DNA from: Bryobacteraceae bacterium
Lineage (GTDB): Bacteria; Acidobacteriota; Terriglobia; Bryobacterales; Bryobacteraceae
Reading direction: 5' to 3'
Length of the DNA stretch: 61,137 nt
Assembly (NCBI GenBank): GCA_025927575.1
Contig: JAICLJ010000008.1
Span: 1 to 61,137 of the forward strand
Below, piece by piece: positions 53,985 to 61,137 of the stretch. Position 1 is the first letter of the stretch. Each line of letters starts with the position of its first letter. Under the pieces are notes generated by a model. It was not told the origin of the DNA, searched no databases, and was given only the letters and a program-made list of their open reading frames with translations. The translations under genes were made by a program, and so were the position numbers.

Positions 53985-54719
53985 ATGAACGACCGAGATC
54001 TGCCTGTAAACCGAGACCCGCGCCCCGCCTCCGCGGATGATTTCTGGATGAGCGAGGACAGCGACGACTTCGGTGAATCGGGCGAGGAGATTCGTTCGGC
54101 GGTCGCTCAGCGGCCATTGCTGTCGAGCGCCACGGATCTGCTAATTTCATGGCTGCCACAATCGGAGGATTCCAGCGATACGGCGTCGTCGAACGAAATA
54201 TGGGATCGCTATTTCGGCAACTCAGGCCGCGAACGCCTTTCGGCTCCCCACGCACCTCACATGCGGCGGCCTGCTCGGGATTCTGAAATCATTCGTCCTT
54301 CAGTCGCGCCACTCGAACCTTGGGAAATCGAAGCGGCTGAATCCTCTGTTGACTGCCTCTTTAGATTCCTGCGCGCGCTCGAAAAATGTGACATTTCAGC
54401 AGCTATGGCGTGCGTTTCGACGGACTATCACGTAGTCGATGATGATGGCGAGATTGACCGTCCTAGATTACAGCTCGATTTGGAAAAGCTCGTCGACGAG
54501 TGGTGCGGGGCGGGCGTTCAAATTTCGACGACAGAGGTTCCGGACCCGGTGTTTCATCCGGCGGGTGTTTTGATTTCGGGCACTATCCAGATCGATTTCA
54601 CCGAACATTCCTCGCAACGAGTCAGCCAACTCATCAGCCGTATATTCGTTTTTAGCAAGAGCTTAAGAGATGAGTGGCGGCTTTCCGCCATCGTGAAGTT
54701 ACCGCGGGTAGCGAAGTGA
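53985..54719 (+). CDS. NTF2-like protein with disordered acidic N-terminus
   Basis: 244 residues. The first 120 are acidic and Pro/Ser-rich; from about 125 the sequence has an NTF2/SnoaL-like shape (VDCLFRFLRALEKCDISAAMACVSTDYHVVDDDGEIDRPRLQLDLEKLV, then LISGTIQIDFTEHSSQ). Such folds serve as polyketide/terpene cyclases or as binding scaffolds. Identity is weak, so the call is tentative. It starts 80 bases from the divergent halogenase and overlaps the next gene by four bases. Confidence 0.5.
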   Translation: MNDRDLPVNRDPRPASADDFWMSEDSDDFGESGEEIRSAVAQRPLLSSATDLLISWLPQSEDSSDTASSNEIWDRYFGNSGRERLSAPHAPHMRRPARDSEIIRPSVAPLEPWEIEAAESSVDCLFRFLRALEKCDISAAMACVSTDYHVVDDDGEIDRPRLQLDLEKLVDEWCGAGVQISTTEVPDPVFHPAGVLISGTIQIDFTEHSSQRVSQLISRIFVFSKSLRDEWRLSAIVKLPRVAK

Positions 54720-56410
54720 AGCCTGTAAGGCAAACCAACCGGATTGACTCCGATCTGGAATTACCGCTAACTTTTTTACGCCGCTATCTCTTCTACCTGC
54801 ACGGCAGGCCGATCAGTAGCAGTAACTCACAATTCCGCAGCAAGCGTCTCGAAGGGCTAAAGAGCCTGGTAAGCGTGTTTAAAGATCGCTCCCAGCCTAC
54901 GCTCGACCGTATTTGCGTGGTGCTGAATGCTCTGACGGAAGCGAACCTTCTCCAACTGGCGGCCGTGGTCGAAGAAGATCTTCGAACGCTTCTTCCAATA
55001 CCACCGCCGCGCGACGTTATCTCATCTTCCTCGTCACCTAGCCCACATTTCATAAGAAATGCTCGGAAAACGATGCTCGCGTTCGGTCCCGGTATTGGCA
55101 TCGGAGATGAAATCATCTGTTTCCCAATCGCCTCGCGTCTTCAGGGGCTGGGGTCAGAAATTACAGTGTTAACCGGTTACGAAGGCCTTTGGAACCCGGT
55201 ACCCGGCGTGGCGGACATTAAAACTTACCATTCCAGCCGGGAGTTTATTGAACAGATCCGAAGGGGCTGGGATCTGGTAATGATGATTGACTTTGAGAAT
55301 CCAGGGCTTTGGCCTGCGATTTCTCGCGAGATCTCAGTGGATCGATACGCTGAGATTTCGTTAGGAGTACGATCGGCAACCGCTTTTGACAGGCGGGCCT
55401 CACGTCTTCATCGAATGCCGTCCCTTGATCCGTATTTTCAGAATTTCTATTACTCCTTAGATCACATCATGGATTGGCTCGGCGCCCCGGACACTCGAAA
55501 TTTCCGGCAAGCCCTGGTTAGGTCAGCGGCGCGGGCAAACCCTCATGACTTTGTTATTCTTGTCAGCCCATTCACATCCAAATTCAATGCGTCGCTGCGC
55601 TACTGGGGGGGCCTGCTCAAATCTGTCGCTCCGACAGATGTGGGCGTCACTGTCCGATTCCAGATCGAAACCGGATCTAACCACACAACGGAAGCGTTCG
55701 CGATTGAATTAGCGAAAATAGCGGCCGCAAGCGCACCTGCCGGAGTTCACTTCGAGCTGGTAAATGCGAATGGAAGAAGCGCCTCGCTCCGTGAGATATT
55801 CGAATGCCTCGAACGAGCCGACATGGTGCTGGCTGCGGATTCGTTTCTTGCGCATGCCGCTCCCGCTTTCGGAGTTCCCGCAACGATCATCGCAAGGGAC
55901 GGCGTTGAGAACTGGCGGGTTCCTGATTCCAGTAACTTCTACTTCAAGATGCGAGATTCGATTTCGGCGGTTGCGTTATCAATTCGAGCGTTAATTCGCG
56001 AGCTTACGCTAGCCGATTCGCCCGACGTGCCGTCTGTTCAGCGCCAACGGCCCGAATGCCAGGCTCTTCAGCGCGCATCGGATCAAGTGGCCGGATCTCT
56101 TTTTTCCGCAAACCCCAATCTGGAACACATTCGTGAGGATTGGATCGCGTGCCATCACGCATACTGCCGGGTTGCCGGCGAGCTTAGATTCTGGCCTACG
56201 TACTTCGATTCGATGCTTAACGATGAACTTTACGAGCACCTGATTGGCCCTTGGCCTGAAGCGCAAGCTGGCGATAGTGCTGGATGGGAGGAGGCTTTAC
56301 TCTTTCACCTGCAACATCGCTTCCAGGAGTGGCACAATTCCAATTTACAAAAATATTTGAATGGATTTACGAGTTCATCGATAACGCGGACGGCTCCGTA
56401 TGCCGGCTGA
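54716..56410 (+). CDS. GT9-like glycosyltransferase-related protein with C-terminal extension
   Basis: 564 residues from GTG 54716, which overlaps the upstream stop (GTGA); an in-frame earlier start at 54674 is less likely. The first 110 residues are helical, then ARKTMLAFGPGIGIGDEIICFPIASRLQGLG and ADMVLAADSFLAHAAPAFGVPATII resemble the acceptor and donor halves of heptosyltransferase-type GT9 proteins. The C-terminal 110 residues (HIREDWIACHHAYCRVAGELRFW...) are unrecognised. It may add a sugar or bind a nucleotide-sugar; catalytic residues are not certain. Confidence 0.5.
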   Translation: MKPVRQTNRIDSDLELPLTFLRRYLFYLHGRPISSSNSQFRSKRLEGLKSLVSVFKDRSQPTLDRICVVLNALTEANLLQLAAVVEEDLRTLLPIPPPRDVISSSSSPSPHFIRNARKTMLAFGPGIGIGDEIICFPIASRLQGLGSEITVLTGYEGLWNPVPGVADIKTYHSSREFIEQIRRGWDLVMMIDFENPGLWPAISREISVDRYAEISLGVRSATAFDRRASRLHRMPSLDPYFQNFYYSLDHIMDWLGAPDTRNFRQALVRSAARANPHDFVILVSPFTSKFNASLRYWGGLLKSVAPTDVGVTVRFQIETGSNHTTEAFAIELAKIAAASAPAGVHFELVNANGRSASLREIFECLERADMVLAADSFLAHAAPAFGVPATIIARDGVENWRVPDSSNFYFKMRDSISAVALSIRALIRELTLADSPDVPSVQRQRPECQALQRASDQVAGSLFSANPNLEHIREDWIACHHAYCRVAGELRFWPTYFDSMLNDELYEHLIGPWPEAQAGDSAGWEEALLFHLQHRFQEWHNSNLQKYLNGFTSSSITRTAPYAG

Positions 56411-57344
56411 ATTGCGGCGAGTGCTGCTCGGCATGGTGAATTACTTACAATCCGAGCAATTGGCCAACGGCGATTTTCCTTACTTCCGGACATCTGGGGA
56501 TTCATTCTACTGCCCCTGTATTCTGCTTTCGACGCTGATGCACGATGCGCTCGGTTATCTGGATCCACATACGCCGCTATATGACAAAACATACTTGCCG
56601 GATCTCCTATCGAAAGATGAACAACGCTTTGTAGCTGCGTCGGTAACCGGAATGCGTTTCCGCCTCCGCGCGTTCATAGCGTGGCAGGAGGAATCGAACG
56701 GAACTTGGCAACTTTTTGGCCGAGAAAGTGACTTAGGGCCAGATACCGGCGCAACCGCGGCTGCGGCGGTATCCATGCTTCGCACCTATCCAATAGATCG
56801 GAGGTCCAGCAACCGGCACGTTCCCATCGTCGAAAGCTTGCTGAACGCTCAGCTCAGTCTGGATGAGGAAGCAAACGTCCTGCGATTTCTCGTTTTGACG
56901 GGGCGTAGCGTCGAGGACCGTGTCGCATCGTTCCGCACAAGGCTGCTATCGGAGGATGCGCCGGTTGAAACACAAACTGAAGCTCTCAAGCGTCTCGCGG
57001 TGGCATATACAATTGCGCGTGCGTGGAGACAGGCGGCTCTGCCCGGCCGCGACGAAGTCGCCGGCCATCTCGTGCCACGAATCTTATCCTGGCGGCAAGC
57101 GGGCGCCAAATTTGGAGGGCAACTCCCATGTGCGCTCTCCGCCAGTTCGCTCGTCGACCTGGGTTGCGCCACATCATCGCTACGAGAAATTGGTAAGGAT
57201 CTTATTTCTCTTTTTACCGAGTCTAAATCATGGAGATCCGAAGCTTTTCAGAAGCTTGAAATCGGATCGGCCGCCGTGACGGTAGCGATCGCAATTTCGG
57301 CTTTGGTCCGCATCAATGCACAGACAGGAGGCAGCTTCTGCTAA
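56400..57344 (+). CDS. terpene-cyclase/prenyltransferase-like toroid protein
   Basis: 314 residues. Two QW-like repeats suggest an alpha/alpha-toroid: Gln20-x3-Gly24-x-Phe26 (QLANGDF) followed by SFYCPCILLSTL, and Gln96...Gly101-x-Trp103 (WQEESNGTWQLF) followed by GPDTGATAAAAVSML. These resemble squalene-cyclase or prenyltransferase repeats, though the canonical DxDD acid motif is not present; Asp115 in PDTGATA is the only similar site. The gene overlaps both neighbours (11 and 7 bases), tying it to the class I synthase fusion that follows. A class II cyclase-like role is possible, not proven. Confidence 0.45.
   Translation: MPAELRRVLLGMVNYLQSEQLANGDFPYFRTSGDSFYCPCILLSTLMHDALGYLDPHTPLYDKTYLPDLLSKDEQRFVAASVTGMRFRLRAFIAWQEESNGTWQLFGRESDLGPDTGATAAAAVSMLRTYPIDRRSSNRHVPIVESLLNAQLSLDEEANVLRFLVLTGRSVEDRVASFRTRLLSEDAPVETQTEALKRLAVAYTIARAWRQAALPGRDEVAGHLVPRILSWRQAGAKFGGQLPCALSASSLVDLGCATSSLREIGKDLISLFTESKSWRSEAFQKLEIGSAAVTVAIAISALVRINAQTGGSFC
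57326..57331 (+). promoter_or_regulatory. Shine-Dalgarno site for a CTG-initiated gene
   Basis: A perfect AGGAGG six bases before the CTG at 57338. The frame starting at this CTG is the same as that of the synthase-methyltransferase fusion and is open through to it; no ATG, GTG or TTG occurs between. This indicates non-canonical CTG initiation. Confidence 0.6.
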
Positions 57345-59215
57345 GTTCCAGGAGTCCGGATGTTCGAGAGCAGCTACAACAACAACTAAACGAACTTAGC
57401 TCGGCTGCAGATGCGTTCCATCGGGAACAGAGGGATATCCTCGACTCGTACCGGCAACTAGTAAATGAAACGGTTGATGAAGCTATTAACGAGCTCGTTG
57501 TTTCCATAGGTGAGATTTCCGGCAACGATCCCGTCTGCCAAACGACTGCTCGCTTGATGGCGGATTATGTCAGTTGGATGAAATGGGCATTGGGAGATTT
57601 GCCCTATTTTGCAGCCGTAAGCCATCCCGAGCCGGACGAATTTCGCCGGCGATTAGCGCCCTGCGCTCTGCTTTATCTTGGCGGCCGGATTGTCGACGAT
57701 CTTACTGACCGCCATTATTTATACAGAGGGCAGCGCGCAACTCTACTTGCCGGGATTGTGGAATCGAAAACGTGCTCCAATCCCAATGCAATGACGCTTG
57801 TCGCGGCGCTCCTGCTCTGCTTTGAGAGTTTTCACAAATTTTTGACCGGGCTTCCGGCAACTTCGATCGACTGGGTTTCCGGAGTCATCGCAGCTAATCG
57901 GCGCGCTCTTATCGGGCTGATGCTAGAGCAAACCGGAAAGCAGAACTGGACGCCGGCATATTACGATCGCTTGGTTCAACTGAAGAATGTCGATTACTGG
58001 CGAGTCTTGTACGCTGCTTTGGATCCATCCTTTTCCTCGCCTTTGTACCCATTCCTTTCAGCGTACTATGCCTTGGCCCAAAAGCTGAACGACGTTCAAG
58101 GCCACGCGCGGGACGAATCACAGGGAATTCCAAACCTCGTTTCGATATACCGCACGGACGGGCAAAATTCTTTCGAAGCCGTGGAAGAGTTGCTTGGCTC
58201 CGATTTGGTGGAGCTAGGCAGGCTCGCACGCAATCTCCCCGAACCGGAACGAAGCGTCGCCTTTGTGAAGCTTCTGGAAAGCCAGCAGGAGACACATCGC
58301 CTCGGCTTTCTGCGGGCGTGCAAGCCGGAACCGGACAAGCCTCCGGGGCGATTGGATCTGTTCTGGTATTCGCGGCTGAACGATTTCGTGGAACGTCTTG
58401 GCCACGACTCGATTCAGGACACGGCCTGTCCGGTGTGCTGTGCTACACAGTCTTCGTATTTTTGCCGCGCGCAGGGATTTGCCCTGAACCGCTGCGCGAA
58501 TTGCCGCCATGTATTTGTAAGCCCTCGAATCCGGCCCGATATCCAGCAGCGCCTTTCCGAGGAACTGGAGGTCGACTTTCGAGACCCATTCCTTGAGACT
58601 CAAAAGCTCAGCGCCGAATACCTATGCAGGCTGCTACGGAAGCACGCGCCCGGGCCCCGGCTCTTGGACGTTGGATTCGGCGCGGGGTATCTGATGAGAA
58701 TGGCTCGAGCTTATGCGTTCCAGGTCTACGGACTGGATGGCTCTGAAACCAGCATCGAGCATCTCGCGCCCTTATTTGGCCGGCGTATAAAAAAAGTATC
58801 TTTGAGCGATACCGATCTGCCCTGGGGATCTTTCGACGCCGCGGTAATGAGCCATGTATTGGAACACTTGCCCCAGCCGGCTGTCGTGTTGAACCGAATT
58901 CGTCAGGCCATGAACCATCGCGCAATTTTGTACGTCGCCGTGCCCGATATTGAATCGCTTCAGTTCCGCATCTTCGGCAACCGGTGGGATGCGATAAACC
59001 CGGTAGCGCACTTTCAATTTTTCAACGAGGCTTCTCTTTCGAGGCTGCTTGAAGCGTGCGGCTTCGAAACCGTCCGGCGTGTGCGCCATCCGCCGCTTCG
59101 TGGAAATGCGCAGGCGCGCTGGATGGAGATGTTCCGCCGCTTCGGAGGAGACGAATCTGGCGAACTGGCCATGCTCGCGCGAGTTCCGGGCGATTCTTAC
59201 AGCGCAAGCTTCTAA
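57338..59215 (+). CDS. class I isoprenoid synthase domain fused to zinc-ribbon SAM methyltransferase
   Basis: 625 residues if started at CTG 57338 (otherwise TTG 57554 gives 553). N-terminal half: helical isoprenoid-synthase-like region with DDLTD (Asp120, Asp121, Asp124 in GGRIVDDLTDRH) and a second acidic motif KLNDVQGHARDESQGIPN (Asn251, Asp252, Asp259), the arrangement of the DDxxD and NSE/DTE metal sites of terpene synthases. Then CPVC and CANC (Cys364/367/386/389) make a zinc ribbon, followed by a class I methyltransferase (LLDVGFGAGYLMRMARAYAF, MSHVLEHLPQP). Predicted: cyclisation or condensation of a prenyl diphosphate and methylation in one chain. This fusion is new to me. Overlaps the previous gene by seven bases. 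Confidence 0.6.
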   Translation: MLSSRSPDVREQLQQQLNELSSAADAFHREQRDILDSYRQLVNETVDEAINELVVSIGEISGNDPVCQTTARLMADYVSWMKWALGDLPYFAAVSHPEPDEFRRRLAPCALLYLGGRIVDDLTDRHYLYRGQRATLLAGIVESKTCSNPNAMTLVAALLLCFESFHKFLTGLPATSIDWVSGVIAANRRALIGLMLEQTGKQNWTPAYYDRLVQLKNVDYWRVLYAALDPSFSSPLYPFLSAYYALAQKLNDVQGHARDESQGIPNLVSIYRTDGQNSFEAVEELLGSDLVELGRLARNLPEPERSVAFVKLLESQQETHRLGFLRACKPEPDKPPGRLDLFWYSRLNDFVERLGHDSIQDTACPVCCATQSSYFCRAQGFALNRCANCRHVFVSPRIRPDIQQRLSEELEVDFRDPFLETQKLSAEYLCRLLRKHAPGPRLLDVGFGAGYLMRMARAYAFQVYGLDGSETSIEHLAPLFGRRIKKVSLSDTDLPWGSFDAAVMSHVLEHLPQPAVVLNRIRQAMNHRAILYVAVPDIESLQFRIFGNRWDAINPVAHFQFFNEASLSRLLEACGFETVRRVRHPPLRGNAQARWMEMFRRFGGDESGELAMLARVPGDSYSASF

Positions 59216-59232
59216 AATCCGTGATTTGAACT

Positions 59233-60252
59233 TTAGGAATCGTGCTGCAGAAATCCACGGTCCACGATGTGTTGAGCCATGTCGGCCAATGCTTCGCGAT
59301 AGGGGCCAGTGGGGAATTGCATCAGGAATTCCAGGCCCTCAGCAACCATCTCACGGGCTTTTGAGTAGGATCGAAGCAAGCCGCCGGACGCGGCCACCGC
59401 CTCAATTGCTTCATAGAGTTCGTCACTCGTATAAGCCTGTCGCAAAATGATCCGCCGAACCATGTGATCTTCCGGCAATTCGTCAAGCGCATAAATGATG
59501 GGGAGCGAGAGCCGGCCCTGGGCAAGGTCGGTGGCCTGTGCTTTTCCGGAAAGCGCTTCGGGACGAACCAGGTCGAAGATATCGTCCATAATCTGGAAAG
59601 CGCGGCCGAACCGGCGTCCGAACCGGCTCAAGCAAAACGTGGCAGTTTTCCCCGCCCCACACAGGCTCGCGCCCGATTCGCACGCCAAGCCGAATAGAGT
59701 GGCTGTTTTGCGATCGATTGTCTTGAAATAGCGCTCTTCCAGGCGCCGCGTGTCCCACGTCGGATCGGTCATGATTTCGTCCAGTTCGCCGCAGCAAATC
59801 TGGTAGCCGACATCGAGTACCAATCGCACGAGGTGCATGTCTTCCTGAGTGTCAATTCCTTCCGCAAAGCAGCGAACAGCCTGGATGAACTGTAAGTCGC
59901 CTATCAGAACCGCCATTTCCGCTCCTCGTTCTGAAAAGACCGTACCCATGCCTCGGCGCGTAGGGGCAAGATCGACGATGTCATCGTGGATGAGCGTGGC
60001 GACGTGCAGCATCTCTAACGACACCGAAGCTCTGATCGCCTTCTCGGGCAGTTCCGCTAGCGGAGTGGGAGTCGAAAGCCTTGCGCTCAACAACAAAAAA
60101 AGAGGCCGAAGTTTCTTGCCTCTCTTGTAGAGCTGGAACTCTGTATCCGTTAAATACTCTTTCTGTGGTTCCAGGACTCGGAACAACTCCATTTCGAATC
60201 GATCCAGATCCGCACTTATGAGATCTCTAGCTCGCTCGATAGGATCAGTCAT
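59233..60252 (-). CDS. trans-polyprenyl diphosphate synthase
   Basis: 339 residues, usual for polyprenyl synthases. First Asp-rich motif ATLIHDDIVDLAPTRRG with DDIVD, second FQIMDDIFDLV; GKKLRPLFLLLSARL, KTATLFGLACESGA and ATDLAQGRLSLPIIYAL are also family blocks. It condenses isopentenyl diphosphate on an allylic starter. As the last gene of the convergent pair it could be either the housekeeping isoprenoid synthase or the supplier of the allylic diphosphate used by the fusion enzyme at 57338. Confidence 0.93.
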   Translation of the reverse strand: MTDPIERARDLISADLDRFEMELFRVLEPQKEYLTDTEFQLYKRGKKLRPLFLLLSARLSTPTPLAELPEKAIRASVSLEMLHVATLIHDDIVDLAPTRRGMGTVFSERGAEMAVLIGDLQFIQAVRCFAEGIDTQEDMHLVRLVLDVGYQICCGELDEIMTDPTWDTRRLEERYFKTIDRKTATLFGLACESGASLCGAGKTATFCLSRFGRRFGRAFQIMDDIFDLVRPEALSGKAQATDLAQGRLSLPIIYALDELPEDHMVRRIILRQAYTSDELYEAIEAVAASGGLLRSYSKAREMVAEGLEFLMQFPTGPYREALADMAQHIVDRGFLQHDS

Positions 60253-60628
60253 GTATGAAGGGGGACGACTCGGCCCACAAGAATTAACATATCAGCGCAA
60301 ACAAGCGCAATCGCCTTGCGTCGCAGTGAAGCTCAGGGATCGATGGCCTTCATAGAAATCGAGCTCGATTTAAGTGTCATTGCACTCCGCTTAATCGCTA
60401 CTTCCTCTTGTCGTTTAGAGAGTGTTGTGATAAAGTCGAAACCATTCCTTAGGGTGTAGTTCCGTTGCCCTGCGGTCCATTGCCGGAGCTAGCAGAATCA
60501 CGCGATGCTGTAGGCGAGATGAATCTGTGACCTGACCATGCGGATCGGAAAGCCTTTTGGCTTCGAGCCGCCACCTGCACTCATACTCAGCGCGTAAGCC
60601 TTCTGCGCGCGATATCCGATAGGAAATT
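60253..60628. other. 376-bp intergenic region with a candidate promoter
   Basis: Divergent upstream region of the polyprenyl synthase and the gene at 60629. The strongest site is the promoter-like pair at 60408-60436 (separate entry). I see no coding frame of note and no clear terminator. Confidence 0.5.
60408..60436 (+). promoter_or_regulatory. weak sigma-70-like promoter
   Basis: TTGTCG (60408-60413), 17-base spacer, TAAAGT (60431-60436). Four of six matches in each box; it would drive the gene at 60629 with a long leader of about 190 bases. Weak and unsupported by any second line of evidence. Confidence 0.3.
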
Positions 60629-61137
60629 ATGCCGACTCCCCTTCAAAATGCAGTTGAGGCGGCGTGGAACTCGATGTGGGATCGTTCTACGCCCTATCAC
60701 GTCCCCACTTCTGTGGACACAGGACTAAAATCGGAGCTCACATGGATAAGCCCGATAGACTCGCTTTCGTTCGCCAACACCGGTGACGTTGTGCTTTTTA
60801 ATCGACCGCCATGGGGAGGTGTTTCGATCGACTTACAAAGCAACCAAGTGTCGCAACTCGATACAGCGGTCAATGAAGGACTCAGCTTCGATCCTCAGAC
60901 CGGCATCATCCAGGGCAAAATCCGATTCACGGAACTGAAATATACGGGCAAGTACGTTGTTCGTCGGGGGCGTTCGAACGGATCCGCCCTAATGCTAGGC
61001 GGTTCCGTTCTGAAGGGCATCCAAGGGGCGCCGGCGCCAGGCGATGATGCGAACGTTACGCTGGCAAAGGGTTATCAGTCGGAGCTTCTGCAAACCAAAA
61101 GCGGCAGGTTCATGGTCGGAACATATTACGACCACAA
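60629..61137 (+). CDS. hypothetical protein, 3' end outside window
   Basis: The frame opens at ATG 60629, preceded by AGGAAATT, and stays open to the window end (169 codons visible). The sequence is beta-rich and shows no signal peptide or catalytic motif; phrases such as PPWGGVSIDLQSN and YVVRRGRSNGSALMLGG are unrecognised. It is the gene next beyond the isoprenoid part of the cluster and may or may not belong to it. Confidence 0.5.
   Translation, partial: MPTPLQNAVEAAWNSMWDRSTPYHVPTSVDTGLKSELTWISPIDSLSFANTGDVVLFNRPPWGGVSIDLQSNQVSQLDTAVNEGLSFDPQTGIIQGKIRFTELKYTGKYVVRRGRSNGSALMLGGSVLKGIQGAPAPGDDANVTLAKGYQSELLQTKSGRFMVGTYYDH

Noticed and set aside
54674..54716. Start of the GT9-like gene at 54674
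   Set aside because: It would overlap the preceding gene by 46 bases; GTG 54716 gives the four-base GTGA overlap seen elsewhere in this operon.
1..61137. CRISPR arrays, IS elements, prophage or defence islands
   Set aside because: No repeat-spacer pattern, transposase, integrase or phage structural gene was found; the patatin and DUF488 genes lack defence partners.

Overview
The window looks like a chromosomal stretch of an Acidobacteriota genome, probably of the Solibacter/Bryobacter type. The evidence is the GC-rich coding style, the Oar-like TonB-dependent receptor with an N-terminal carboxypeptidase-regulatory domain, DUF1080 and DinB proteins, the BlaI plus M56-TonB pair, a bactofilin and an EF-G paralogue. 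Species is not determinable. No IS element, prophage, CRISPR array, tRNA or rRNA was recognised.

Layout. 1-7 kb: a truncated Hsp70-like gene, a large outer-membrane TonB-dependent receptor, an AhpD-like peroxidase that reads through an in-frame TGA (a probable selenoprotein with a SECIS-like hairpin), a secreted DUF1080 protein and a secreted tandem-repeat protein. 7-12 kb: egtB-egtD (ergothioneine) divergent from an alpha-glucan phosphorylase. 12-17.8 kb: zinc-ribbon protein, a 48-residue membrane protein, rph, rdgB, a class IV aminotransferase, another zinc-ribbon protein, GAF protein, bactofilin and methyltransferase. 17.8-21.2 kb: MFS sugar-acid transporter, DinB protein and a 2-keto-3-deoxygluconate-type kinase. 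21.2-26 kb: surface protein, response regulator, and an ECF sigma / anti-sigma / secretin-like operon. 26-43.8 kb: EF-G2, LacI and IclR regulators, BlaI with an M56-TonB sensor, patatin, methyltransferase, aconitase, MutT, a P-loop kinase, DUF488, DedA, a second MFS transporter, thioesterase and a CBS-domain membrane protein.

43.8-61.1 kb is the most unusual part: a probable, apparently undescribed biosynthetic gene cluster. Nine tightly packed minus-strand genes (53904 down to 43821) encode a SyrB2-like non-heme iron halogenase, a glycosyltransferase, a FabL-type enoyl reductase, a fused acyl-AMP ligase-ACP-acyltransferase, a carbamoyltransferase, a FabZ-like dehydratase, a flavin monooxygenase and an NAD-dependent epimerase/reductase. 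From the same 80-bp divergent region run four overlapping plus-strand genes: an NTF2-like protein, a GT9-like protein, a terpene-cyclase-like toroid and a fusion of a class I isoprenoid synthase domain with a zinc-ribbon methyltransferase. A polyprenyl diphosphate synthase lies convergent to them. The halogenase carries His-Gln-Ala where hydroxylases have His-X-Asp, the known signature of this halogenase class. My inference is that the locus makes a halogenated, carbamoylated, possibly glycosylated lipid or terpenoid; the product is unknown.
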